This document shows, piece after piece, positions 54,635 to 64,000 of a DNA stretch of 64,000 nucleotides (within the stretch, counting starts at the first letter, position 1; the number at the start of each line of letters is the position of its first letter). Made by a program: the position numbers and the translations under genes. This stretch comes from Lutjanus erythropterus. Taxonomy: Eukaryota > Chordata > Actinopteri > Lutjaniformes > Lutjanidae. The DNA lies in assembly GCA_020091685.1 (NCBI GenBank), contig CM034613.1, positions 9,012,474 to 9,076,473 of the forward strand, in the 5' to 3' direction. The notes under the pieces were generated by a model. The model saw only the letters and a list, made by a program, of their open reading frames with translations. It ran no database searches and was not told where the DNA came from.

Positions 54635-55512
54635 CAACTCGGATTCCAAAAACATTGGGATGTTGTGTAAAACTGTTGTGAAAAAACTTGTTCTGAATTT
54701 GATGCCTGCAACACGTTCAAAAAAAAGTTGGGACAGAATCATGTTTACCACTGTGATACATCACCTTTTCTTTTAACAACACTCAGTTAGTGTTTGGGAA
54801 CTGAAGAGACTAACAGAGAATTTCACTGTCAAAACTTATTCTTGCTCTCTGAAAAAGATGTCTGGATGGCAGCATATGTTGCTCCAAAACCTGTATGTAC
54901 CTTTCAGCCTTAATCAGTCCGTCACAGACGAGACAGCGAGTGATGATGCCATGGAAACTAACTGTATGTTCACATAACCAGCAACACAGCTACAAAACAG
55001 CCAAGTATGGGTGGCTACACCGAACGCTGACAAAAGATGAGGTCAGGTCAACTTTTATTCATAGTGCATCACACACAGCAACAAGTGTCGGACGTCGGTT
55101 TCTACTACCAGCCTCCATTGAAAATGACTTATAGCTTGATGCTTTCTTGCTGGTAGTCTGAACATACTGTAACACAACCCCACACCATCACAGACGCTGG
55201 CTTTTGAGTTACCGCTGGTAACAATCTCAATCGTCCTTTTCCTCTTTAGCTCAGAGGACATGGTGGTTTCCAAAAACAATCAGAGATGCTGACCTCTCAG
55301 ACCACAGCACACTTGCCCACTTTGCATCAGTCGATCTCAGATGAGCTCGGGCCCCGAGAAGTCGGCAGCCTAGAGCCTTAACTTGCATTTGTAGATACTG
55401 TGCGCACTGTGTTTCTACTGTATTCAATTGAAAACAAGTTGAGGATGATTTGCAAATTGCATTCTGTTTTTATTTACATTTTACCCCACGTCCTTTTTTG
55501 GAATTGGGGTTT
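54635..55512 (-). mobile_element. Tc1/mariner relic, copy 2
   Basis: The ends CAACTCGGATTCCAAAAAC and (reverse complement) AACCCCAATTCCAAAAAAGG match copy 1. TA precedes the left end. On the minus strand 55180-55203 translates to KPASVMVW, a hallmark of Tc1-type transposases (PASVMVWGC). Further phrases in order: CAGACCACAGCACACTTGCC, GATGAGCTCGGGCC, ACTTGCATTTGTAGATAC, TATTCAATTGAAAACAAG. Stops and deletions make it dead. A 208-bp element is inserted at 54962-55169, directly beside the KPASVMVW codons. Confidence 0.88.
54962..55169. mobile_element. Nested MITE with TAA duplication, Harbinger-like
   Basis: The left end CTGTATGTTCACATAACCAG pairs with the right end, CAGTATGTTCAGACTACCAG in reverse complement, so the terminal repeats are ~21 bp with few mismatches. 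TAA flanks both sides (54959-54961, 55170-55172). Excising the insert restores the expected Tc1 text ACTAACACAACCCC. A 3-bp TAA/TTA duplication is typical of PIF/Harbinger elements. No coding capacity. Confidence 0.8.
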
Positions 55513-56379
55513 TAACGTTACTTCTGTCCTGCCCTTCTCCCCCTGTTGTCTCTCTCGTTTCTTCCTCGATTTCTTCATATTTTCTTTTTCATCACCTGCC
55601 TCTAGTTGCTTTCGCTGCCCTTTTCACCTCTCCCATCCAGGAGGTGAAGAGTGCACAGGAAAAATGCCCCTGACGTTCTTTTTGTCTTGCACTTTCCTTT
55701 TCTCATTTCCTTCCACATACTTTCCTCCCATCATGGCCCGCTTCGCAATTTCTCTTCGTCCCCGTCTCCGCAACTAAAAGCCCAGAGGTGAAGAGTGCAG
55801 AGGAGAGTGTTTTTGCTGTGGGAGTCATGGTCATTACTGAGCTATGGATGATCACCAGAGGGAAGGAGAGATGGAGGAGAAGAAAGAACTTGGAGGAAGA
55901 CTGGGTGCTTAAGCTCTGTACTGTATGTCCATTCAGCTGTCAACCAAACTTTCAAGTGTTTATGAGAGTTTGAAATTTCATAGAAAACAGTCTTTTCCAT
56001 CAACGTGGATAAACTGAAGTAGCCGCCATGAATCTAAACTTAACTTAAAATGTAGGGCACAGAAATGATCTCATTGATTAAGCAAAATCTAAGTATGTGG
56101 AGCCAAAGGACATCCATTTTTCAGACTCTGGGGATAAAGGAAGAGGCAAAAAGGCTATAAAAAAGAGCTTGGAAATTTTGTCAAAACCAAAAAAAAACCC
56201 CACAAAAACAATAACTGGCTTCTCAAATTTATTGCTACAGGATTTGGGATATTACTTTTAATGTTCTAGCTTAACATAATAGCTGTAAACTATGATTTGA
56301 ACTTACAAACATAAAGAAGGGTAAATAGGTAACCTACATTAGATCAAAGGAGCCACAGCATGTTGGCTTGTGGACCTTT
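55513..56379. other. Unassigned non-coding stretch
   Basis: Starts with a pyrimidine-rich tract (55515-55765) that gives long chance frames. Nothing recognised after it. Confidence 0.4.
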
Positions 56380-56690
56380 ATAGCCAAACAACATCCCCTT
56401 TTGATTGGTTGGACGTGTTAAAGGTAGAATCAGTAGAAATTGTCCCAACTGTTCTTAAAGGCACCAGAGAGATAGCTGACTGTTGAGTCTCATTCCCAGG
56501 AAGTAAACTACAAATATTTGGGGTTGCTGAAGCATTGCAAACACAGCAAAATAATGAGGAAAACATGTTTCTGCAGAAATAGCCACCACCACACACTTCT
56601 GGGTCATAAGTGATGATTTAAAGGGATTTTGTTTGTATCTACTTTTTCAGAGGAAAAACGTTGCATATTACGCCTTTGAATTTTGTAGCT
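56380..56690. repeat. Suspected dispersed repeat
   Basis: GGTTGGACGTGTTAAAGGTA, GAATCAGTAGAAATTGTCCC, AACTGTTC and CAGAGGAAAAACGTTGC read like a fish repeat I have met, but I cannot name it and only one copy is in the window. Confidence 0.3.
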
Positions 56691-56714
56691 CTTGAGCCAA
56701 GCTAGCAGCTAATG

Positions 56715-56945
56715 GGATGGTAATCTCTTTTGGTCAGTCACTCCACCACATTAGTCTCCACTAAAACGTATCTATAACTACTGGATAAATTGTCATAAAG
56801 TTTTGTAAATACATTCATGTTACCGAAAGAATAAATCCTACTGAGTGAAATATCACAACTGCTATTGCCTAGTTTGTCATAAAATTTGGTACTCACATTC
56901 ATGTCCTCCTTAGCAGGAATTTCAATCATTTTGGTATTTTTCATC
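56715..56945 (+). repeat. GTTAGCATGCTA-type repeat, further segment
   Basis: CACCACATTAGTCTCCACTA, AACTACTGGATAAATTGTCA, AAATACATTCATGTTACCG, CCTACTGAGTGAAATATC and AAAATTTGGTACTCACATTC correspond to the repeated ~100-bp modules of this family. Confidence 0.55.
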
Positions 56946-57084
56946 CATTACCATCATAAGGTCAAATTCTGCCATTATTCTTTAATACCAAAAGAAGTGA
57001 TGAGAATAGATGTGTCAGCATGGCCACAAAATGTAGAAGCTTGGTGGCACATGGGACCAGTGCTGAAAAATAATAGTGTCTATC

Positions 57085-57347
57085 ACCGACCTTACGTAAG
57101 AATTGTTGTCTTTGTTAGCTTAGACTCAGTCATTTGTATCTACAGAGGAAGCAGGTCCTCCTCCACGCCACCATGTTGCACTGCCATGTTTCTACTGCAG
57201 CCCTGAATGGACAAACCAAACACTGGCTCTAGATACAAATGTTTTTCTCAATTTTCATGGCCACCGTAGTTTGTTGTCTTACGTCCTTAGGAGTGGAAGC
57301 GTTTGCAATCTGCAAGCTCATCGCTAGATACCACTATATCCTACATA
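57085..57347 (+). mobile_element. TTAA-type MITE (GGGCCAGTGTGTAG family), 5'-truncated
   Basis: AAGAATTGTTGTCTTTGTTA, TTGTATCTACAGAGGAAGCA, GGTCCTCCTCCACGCCACCA, TGTTGCACTGCCATGTTTCT and TGGCTCTAGATACAAATG, ending TATCCTACATACTATTC, line up with the copy at 40040-40757. The left terminus is missing. Confidence 0.7.
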
Positions 57348-57625
57348 CTATTCTAGTCTATCATGTGTTAATTAGCAAATATTAGCATGTTACTAAGATG
57401 GTGAACCTGATTAAAAGGTAACAGATTTCAATAATCCAGTGCAATATCTCAACATCTACTTAATGGATTGGCACCAATTTGGTACAATCGCTGACTTTGG
57501 TGACTTTCTCCTTACTGTTCTTTTAGTGCCACCAGCAGGTTGGGATTTGTAGTTCAGAGGGAAAAACTGTCTCCACAAATGATTGATAGATTACAGTGCA
57601 GTTTGGTGCAGACATTAATGGCCAT
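57345..57625 (+). repeat. GTTAGCATGCTA-type repeat fragment
   Basis: GTTAATTAGCAAATATTAGC, ATGTTACTAAGATGGTGAAC, AATATCTCAACATCTACTTA, GGATTGGCACCAATTTGGTA and TAGTGCCACCAGCAGGTTGG. Confidence 0.65.
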
Positions 57626-58544
57626 TGTAAAAATCAGTGACCCTCTGACCTTTCATCTAACACCAGTGCCTTTAGACTTTCTCTGTCAGAAGCGGTAAAA
57701 CCTTCAAGAATTTCATAATGAAAAAGCAAACAGTTGAGAAAAGCCAGAAAAAATAGAACATATTTAGAGCACCAGTAATGTTCTTTTTCTTTCCCATCTT
57801 GAGAATCATTTTGCAATTTACACTGTCACAGCCTCGGCCAACGCACTGATGTTCTTTAGTGCTACCTTTGAGGTTTAAATCAAAATGAATCCTGAAATTA
57901 TTCTGGCTCCAGAAAGAAATGTTTGAAGATGAAAAATCTGCTCCACAGAATGCAGAATACAACTCTCAAAGAATTAATTTGTTTTGGTCAAAAATCAAGT
58001 TTTTATTATTAGTCGGTATCAGTTCATATTGGCTTTACTTAATGCTTTCATTGGAGGATAAAAACCAAAGAATTGGCAGCGTTCTCATGTAGAAACCAAT
58101 GACCGTAAATCCATGTCTGCATGACGAACCTAAGGTAATGCAATCTCTATTTTACCATTTAAAGGAATCCTCTAACTTTGGGTCAAACAAGTGTCTTTTC
58201 AATATGAAAGATTTCCGCGTTACCCTTGTTTTATCATTTGGTTTTCATCCTATCCTATCCCTTTCTCTTCAAGTTCTTTCTCTCTTACGCTCCCTGCTCT
58301 TCTTCACTGATGGCTTAAACAGGCCTCGTGAAACGTCTCCACACACAGAAAGAGAAAGAGGACTCTGTGGGGTGATCATGGTTCAGAGGCCAAACAAATG
58401 TTCTGTCAGATTTACTGGCTGAGCGAGGTTGGTGGCGCTCCCACACGCGCACACACACACACACAGTAATCGTGTGGACAAATTTGCACAAACAAATTAT
58501 GTCATATCGCACACCCACACACACTCCGTTCCCTCACCTCATGA
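57626..58544. other. Unassigned non-coding stretch
   Basis: Contains a short CA array near 58446-58465. No gene recognised. Confidence 0.4.
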
Positions 58545-58690
58545 CCTCACCACTACACGACCTGCCTTAACCTTTACCCTGTCTTTAACTCTTTAACCAT
58601 CACCTTTAACACCCACCATCGCATGGATGACCTTTACCCACACCCTGACCTGAACCTGACCTTAACTCCACCCCTGACCACTCACTTTGA
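58545..58690. repeat. Degenerate CCTTAACC/TGACCT-rich tract
   Basis: Irregular CCTTAACC, CTTTAACC and TGACCT words. Together with TTCTTGTGAGGACACTG at 58748-58764 it resembles the family at 722-1010. Confidence 0.45.
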
Positions 58691-58882
58691 AAAAACTCTT
58701 AAAAAAAAACAGCCCTCTAACTCACCATTTGTCCTGTTTTTTTCTATTCTTGTGAGGACACTGTTAAAGGACCAATGTGTTGGAAACAGTAAACAGTTTC
58801 CTAATTAACTTTATGGTCTCAATTGCTTGTTAACTCTTCTTCAGTACAATATGATCATTTTGTGAATTTAAACTCAAACTAA

Positions 58883-59180
58883 ACAGTATTGTTCAAATAT
58901 GGATCAGAATTCTGTTACTGCATTACCCGTTTCTCAGCTCAGATGTTTTCAGAAACATATTTCATTCAGTGTACTGTTTAGCTGTAATACAAGAAAGATC
59001 ATGACCAGGCAGCTGACATTGTCCTTCAGTTTCCAACGGAGCCTCCTGAAACTCAGATCAAACCTCTGATCTAAGCAGTGCTGATCAAATATGGATCAAG
59101 ATTCTGTCACTACATTGCTTATTTCTCACTTAAAGTGATTTCAGAAACATATTTTGGTGCAAATTTAAATGCAACCAGAC
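58883..59180 (+). repeat. Tandem duplication, ~203-bp offset
   Basis: CAAATATGGATCAGAATTCT and GTTACTGCATT, TTTCTCA, TTTTCAGAAACATATTT at 58893-58962 recur as CAAATATGGATCAAGATTCT, GTCACTACATT, TTTCTCA, TTTCAGAAACATATTTT at 59095-59166. Confidence 0.6.
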
Positions 59181-59436
59181 TCTTGCAGTTTCTGGGAAAC
59201 CCTGGCATCACTATAGATTATTCGACTTCCTACATATGAGCGTTTGTTTGACATATGAGAACTTAATTTCAGATGTAACAAGATTGTTCACAGGTGGAAA
59301 AGTCATTTTAAAGGAAAGTGAGATATCATTTTCACATTAAATGCGCTTTGAATAACATGCTTTCAGATGTTTCTCATTTACAACGGTTGTCAAGGTTCTG
59401 CGAAAATCAACTGACAGGCACATTCAGGTAAAGTCA

Positions 59437-59463
59437 TATGAATATGAATATGAATATGAATAA
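59437..59463. repeat. (ATGAAT)n microsatellite
   Basis: About four hexamer units. Confidence 0.9.
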
Positions 59464-59799
59464 TGTGGTAGATTCTAAGATACTGGACTCGGCTGATTTG
59501 CTTACTGACACACAAGATCAGTTCTGAAAAATTACTATTTTTAGTGTTGAGTTTGTTACATAGGAAAATCGGAGTTCAGTGTAAGGCCCCCTGAGGAAAA
59601 CTAAAGATGTTTAAACTGCTATAACACTTTGTGTTATGAGTTAATAAAAACATAAACCACAGACGGACACAGAGACACTGACCCATGTTATTACATAAAA
59701 GTTGCTGGTTCATGTCACTCCCTCAGCGGTTATGATTGGTTATACTGGGCAGACTAGTTCAAGAAATGGTATTTCAATCTGCTTTCTCTGGATAAATAA

Positions 59800-59802
<3 letters not shown>

Positions 59803-59846
<44 letters not shown>
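59803..59846. repeat. (CA)n microsatellite
   Basis: About 22 uninterrupted CA units. Confidence 0.97.
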
Positions 59847-59849
<3 letters not shown>

Positions 59850-60884
59850 GACTGTACAATAAAATGAAAGCTAACTTCTGAATGTTCGGAGAGCTCAAAT
59901 GGAGCCCCAGAGACCAGCTCTTTGACGATCACAATACCTGCCCACAGGCCTGGTAACGTTCTTACATTTTTGAATTTCACAATGAGTGAAACAGCAGAAC
60001 AAGCTTCAACTCCCGCAGCAGCATCATTACAAGAAGATGAAAGGATGGAGGTGAAAGGTCAGAGCTGAAGAACTTTGATAATACAGGAGGGAAACAGTGC
60101 CAGAGGGTGCTTTTCATTACACTGAATTATGCTTCCTCGTCTCCTCTCTCCTCCGTCGACACGGAAGTCGTTACCCATCCGCCACCATGAGGGATCTTCC
60201 AATTGCTTGAATTGATTATTAGTATTGTTAGACTGCAAATCACCACAAGTTCTGAATAATGACACAAACTGGTAGAGACAAGACGACAAGGAGGCGTCTG
60301 GTAGAGTCAGAGATTATTACTGTGGGATCACTGTCATAAACTTTTTAATGGACTAAATAGGGAACATGCCTGCAATGACGTGCTTATTTTGTAGTGTCAT
60401 GTGCAGGAGTTTACAGATGGTGAGATGAAGTATTATGCACCATCACCACGTTTGTTGCCATCTAACATTTAATAACAGGAATGATCCTTATATAAAATAG
60501 ATGTTTTACAAGGAATATTAAATGATGTTATCTCAACAGTTGTCGCTTTAAACTGATGCTGTGGAACCAATATTTTCTCATTTTGCAACTTTGTCTTCTT
60601 CATCAATGTCTCTTGCCGGCATCTCTCTCTCATATCCTAGGAGCTAAGACCCGAAGAGAGGAAAGTGAGTGGAAGAGACAAGGAGATGAATATGCATAAT
60701 GAAAAGCACCCAGTACTAGTATAAAAAGTAATTCATGATACACAAATTAATGTTGGACATTTTCTATGTAATTTTTGGTCTCCCTCTGATGTTTGTAATC
60801 TAATAGATTTGCATACAGTTGTATTTTATTTGTCTTCTTTCTTCCTACAGTCCACTCACGCAGGGTGCTTTTAAGCGCTGGTGG
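59847..60884. other. Unassigned non-coding stretch
   Basis: Nothing recognised. Confidence 0.4.
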
Positions 60885-61135
60885 AAATCTTTGGTGATTT
60901 AAAACACCAAGAGTTTGAATTCACCAACATCAACACAATCAAACTCACAGATCGAGGCAGCCGTTTTTCAGCAACTCCCATGTCCTGCAAGGTAAAATTA
61001 CTGTTTTCGCCTATTGGAGTTTGGCTGATTTGGGGAGAGTGAAATTTAGCTTATGTAGCAGCAGTTTCCCGTCAGAAAAGGCTGTCTGAAGGCAAGGTAG
61101 AGCAGTGAAAAAAATTTCTAAATATACCTTTTTAG
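60885..61135 (+). mobile_element. Foldback MITE, copy 3 (one half)
   Basis: ACAGATCGAGGCAGCCG, CAGCAACTCCCATGTCCTGC, AAGGTAAAATTACTG, TGGGGAGAGTGAAATTTAGC, CCCGTCAGAAAAGGCTGTCT and GCAGTGAAAAAAATTTCTAA match the right half of copies 1 and 2. The left half and the right terminus are absent. Confidence 0.75.
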
Positions 61136-61291
61136 ATGTCTGAAATATGTCAAAAACTGTCGTGGTATTTATGTACGTGTGGATCCAAACTTTGTGTGTG
61201 TAGATGTGATGTGACCCTGGTACCTCAGCTGGTATTGTTTAGCACAAGAGGGTGCAGTCCAGCTCTGTGACTGATCTTTCGACACCTTTAC

Positions 61292-61323
<32 letters not shown>
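61292..61323. repeat. (CA)n microsatellite
   Basis: About 16 CA units. Confidence 0.96.
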
Positions 61324-61325
<2 letters not shown>

Positions 61326-62210
61326 GTCACAAATGGGCTCTCAACATCTCAGCTACAAGCATTCCTGTGACATGTACATGCAAAGGGCACGGGGTCACAC
61401 TCGGGACTGGCTGTGTGTACGCGCATGTGTGTTTATTCTGATCTTTCACACAAGGCTGAATTCATCCAATCAGAGAATGTTAACCAGAAACAAACTCTGA
61501 GAAGCATTTATTGCTGTGTTTTGTTTTTCCGTCAAGTTCAATGGGCACTTTCTAAATATGTGTTGTGTAAGAAAATAAAAAAATGGAAGCGTGTAATCTG
61601 TTTCTGAAGGCTTGAAGTGGAATTCAAGCTTCACAATAAACATGTTAGAGAGAAACATCTCAAGTTTTTATTTGTGCGTGTGTGTGTGTGCCCTCAAATA
61701 CACTCATGACTCCAATTACCACCGACTCCTTAAAGTTAAGACTGTATTCCACCTTTACTGTATTTGTATGAGTAACAGCAGTTATTATACTCAATAATAT
61801 AGATGTGTAACATGTGGAGACATCCTGAAAATCCCTGAAACACACGTAGAAATTAACTGACTGAACTTTGGGAACCCCCAACTTTTAAAATTAGTGATTA
61901 CTCATTTGACTGGTTGGCAAATTACTGTGGCCCATTCTCTTTCCCAATTCATCAGTTACCAACATTTTCATCATGCCCCTCACGACTCACACTGACACGC
62001 AAGGTAGAAGCACCAGGCTTTCAAGTGACTTCATGTCCTGTGAGAAATAATCTGCCACGTTCTCATTTAGTATGGGCATTTGTAACACGTTCTCATTCCA
62101 AACTTGAATACAGCAGCTTGGTTAGTGGCCCTACCCTTCAAACAGTGATGCCTTACCGTTTTTGAGGTAACATGCACACAACTAATGAAATGTATGTACG
62201 CTAAGTGCAC
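61324..62210. other. Unassigned non-coding stretch
   Basis: Short frames only; a brief TG tract at 61677-61690. Nothing recognised. Confidence 0.4.
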
Positions 62211-62465
62211 TTAAAGGGTCCAGTTTGAAAGATTTACAGGAATTTACTGCCAGAATATGTCAGAAATTGGACATAATATTCATAGGTATGTTTTCATTAG
62301 TGTATAATCACCTGGAAGTAAGAATAACTTTTTGTTACCTTAGAATGAACTGTTTGTTTTACAGACCCCACGGGTCCTCTTGTTTCTATAGTAGCCCAAA
62401 AGGGACAAACCCAACACTGGTTCTATATAGAGCCTTTTGTGTTTCTAGGTTCTTTAGGTTCATCA
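62211..62465 (+). mobile_element. TTAA-type MITE (GGGCCAGTGTGTAG family), 3' part altered
   Basis: Starts TTAAAGGGTCCAGTTTGAAA, then TATGTCAGAAATTGGACATA, ATATTCATAGGTATGTTTTC, ATTAGTGTATAATCACCTGG, TTACCTTAGAATGAACTG and ACACTGGTTCTATATAGAGC. The usual 3' end is replaced after about 62465 by other sequence. The 145-codon frame over it is a chance reading. Confidence 0.75.
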
Positions 62466-62697
62466 TTTCCAATACTTCAGGATTTTTAAAGCTTCTTCTT
62501 CATGTGTCATGGTGGTGTCTCGCTCGTCTACACTGCCCTCTACAACTAACGGAAGTACTGCTCTGTTTGGTCCGTATCTGTAAGCTTTCAGAAAACGTGC
62601 ACAAATACGAACAAAACGAACACAGAGTACAGACAGAAGGCTCCATCCATACCTGCATCTAAAGTTTAGCATGAATGAGCCTTTTTCTCCTACACAG

Positions 62698-62853
62698 GAA
62701 GTGTCGTGGTTTACGTTTTCTATTCAGCTGGCATGAAGACAGTAAGAACTTGGACTGTGAAAATGCATCAGTGACAGCCACCATTAGAGAACAGGCAAAG
62801 AAACCTCCAGAAAGGACAAAGTCACAGTCTTGTGCATGCTGTTTGATTGACAG
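62698..62853 (+). other. Best exon candidate: 156-bp, phase-symmetric
   Basis: A strong acceptor (CTTTTTCTCCTACACAG, ending 62697) and donor (GACAG/GTGATT, 62853/62854) bound 156 bp. Only one of three frames is open, and it is open throughout: KCRGLRFLFSWHEDSKNLDC, ENASVTATIREQAKKPPERT, KSQSCACCLID. One base before the first full codon and two after the last make the flanking introns the same phase, as in a cassette exon. Lys/Arg-rich with a CxCC cluster near the end. I recognise no domain. It follows MITE sequence, so an origin in repeat DNA is possible. Confidence 0.33.
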
Positions 62854-63468
62854 GTGATTTCTGGGACCTGCACCAAGAATGCTCGACTGTGGATAAATTC
62901 TGGTTGTTTGACAAAGCTATAATTACATGTACTGCAGTAAAGTGAGGAGATAAGTGGAAGAAGTCAAATCAGTCATGCAGTGGTCATTATAAAGTCGTAC
63001 TGGCTCAAGTCTCATGGTGCTACATGCTGTTAATGCAAAGTTGTTTTTTCTGTAACCAGCTGCTGAAGGTTCACACTCCCTCTCCCTGCACTAGAGTAAC
63101 CTCTCTCTGCCTCCCTCTCTGTCACACATATGACCCTGCAGCTTGAGGGGGGCGAGGCGAACGGAGAGGGAACTCTTTTCCATAGACGTCAGAGTGCAAA
63201 CGCAGTACCCATAATCACACACATGTACAGACACAGAGCAGGGGAGGGGGGGAAGAGCATGTTTGTGGTTAGCACTGAGGAATTACCATGGGCTTATTCC
63301 GTCATTCGCCAAAGCTCGGGGGGTAAGGAGGAATAATTCCACCAAAACACCAAAAACCACAATAAAGCATTTCTGCTGAGAGAGTGAGAGAGAAATAATG
63401 GAATGGAAAAGAGGGGCGGAGAGGCAGCGAGGGGCAGAAAAACGACACAACCAGAATGTGACCCTCGC
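62854..63468. other. Unassigned stretch, G-rich in part
   Basis: 63145-63260 is GC- and G-rich (GAGGGGGGCGAGGCG, GGGGAGGGGGGG) and includes AGACGTCAGAG. Could be regulatory, but nothing specific can be assigned. Confidence 0.35.
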
Positions 63469-63497
63469 GGATGGATGGATAGATGGATGGATGGATA
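63469..63497. repeat. (GGAT)n microsatellite
   Basis: About seven GGAT units with one GATA interruption. Confidence 0.93.
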
Positions 63498-63854
63498 CAG
63501 GGTAGCAAGGAAGGAAGAAAAGATGCAAGCAGTGGTAACTTAGAAGGTGACTACACGACCTCCAGTGGCTGATCAAGGTAAACCAATACAATCAAAAATC
63601 AATTCTCCCAGAATGTTTTGTTATTTTGGTGGGATTTCAGCAAGTCTTACTTCTACTTGGATCCTTTTTTTTCTGTGTTACATGAAAGAGCGCTTTGATT
63701 TTACATTTAAAAGTCAATGTAGAACTCACAGAGAGTTCTCCTCAGTCTGCGAAACCAGCTGTATAATGTCTTCTGTGGCTCTGGAGGAGTTTTCTAAAGT
63801 CTGGGAAATGTATTCAAGTGAAATCACTCAGTTATCTTGGCTTGGAGACCAAAG
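63498..63854. other. Unassigned non-coding stretch
   Basis: Nothing recognised. Confidence 0.4.
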
Positions 63855-64000
63855 CCCTGTTCAGACCTGGTTTTGACATGCGTCCTCGGTGATCTGAGTA
63901 CAAGTGAGCAGCTCTGAATACACGAGTTCACACTTGCAATGCATGTGCAGATGCCATCGGATCTCACTTCCTTGCTCTGTATGCAAATAAACACTTGGAC
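63855..64000 (+). mobile_element. Fish DNA-transposon repeat, cut by window end
   Basis: CCCTGTTCAGACCTGGTTTT, GACATGCGTCCTCGGTGATC, GAGTACAAGTGAGCAGCTCT and GGATCTCACTTCCTTGCTCT, then GTATGCAAATAAACAC, match a repeat I recall from many fish genomes (consensus CTGTTCAGACCTGGTATTAACATGCGTCC in pieces). The element continues past the window. Confidence 0.6.

Noticed and set aside
55400..55777. 125-codon frame rich in Phe, Leu and Ser
   Set aside because: It reads a pyrimidine-rich tract and the end of the Tc1 relic.
62225..62662. 145-codon frame
   Set aside because: It runs across a MITE and its junction; no conserved protein features.
1..64000. An operon, defence system or biosynthetic cluster
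   Set aside because: Nothing in the window has bacterial or phage gene organisation. The novelty I can support is limited to mobile-element structure and a few regulatory or exon candidates.

Overview
The window looks like nuclear DNA of a bony fish, probably a spiny-rayed (percomorph) teleost. The grounds are very dense CA/TG microsatellites, several repeat families that I recognise from memory as typical of teleosts (Tc1/mariner relics whose termini resemble CAACCCCAATTCC, foldback elements beginning GGGATAGTTC, TTAA-type elements beginning AAAGGGCCAGTGTGTAG, hAT-type elements beginning TAGGGCTGCAAC, a tRNA-derived SINE, LINE relics), and the absence of any bacterial gene organisation. No database search was possible, so family names rest on recalled consensus sequences and on visible termini, target-site duplications and motifs.

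I see no complete protein-coding gene and no confident exon. Nearly all open frames are short, start at random ATGs, or run through CA/TG repeats. The window is best read as intergenic or long-intron DNA. A few stretches have plausible splice sites or first-exon features and are given as low-confidence exon candidates: about 3.4, 16.1, 20.2-20.36, 30.0, 33.5, 39.84-39.98, 48.0-48.2 and 62.70-62.85 kb. The best is 62698-62853: a strong acceptor, a CAG/GTGATT donor, 156 bp, and a single open frame with the same phase at both ends.

Layout. 0-9 kb: mostly unassigned sequence with small microsatellites and one dispersed repeat of AGTAAAAGTA type. 9.0-9.7 kb: a teleost dispersed repeat followed directly by a tRNA-derived SINE. 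11.8-12.7 kb: an internally deleted non-LTR retrotransposon joining the start of an endonuclease domain to the FADD catalytic box of reverse transcriptase. 13-19 kb: old repeat fragments, a CpG-rich patch at 16.0-16.2 kb and long TG arrays. 19.2-22.5 kb: a short-unit direct and inverted repeat, an exon candidate, and an old ~500-bp tandem duplication. 22.5-33 kb: old repeats and microsatellites. 34-35.2 kb: a foldback MITE, then a separate inverted repeat enclosing CCAAT and GC boxes. 36.3 kb: a perfect RFX-type X-box palindrome. 38.9-39.1 kb: a duplicated repeat carrying nuclear-receptor half-sites, including a perfect oestrogen-response palindrome. 40-43.1 kb: two clear nested transposon insertions. 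44.26-44.89 kb: a ~42-bp minisatellite. 48-55.5 kb: a second foldback MITE, two Tc1 relics, a reverse-strand SINE and a third nested insertion. 56-64 kb: more MITE copies, tandem duplications and a repeat cut by the window end.

What the sequence offers is transposon history rather than a gene system. Three nested insertions can be resolved to the base, each with a target-site duplication, and they give a relative order of family activity.
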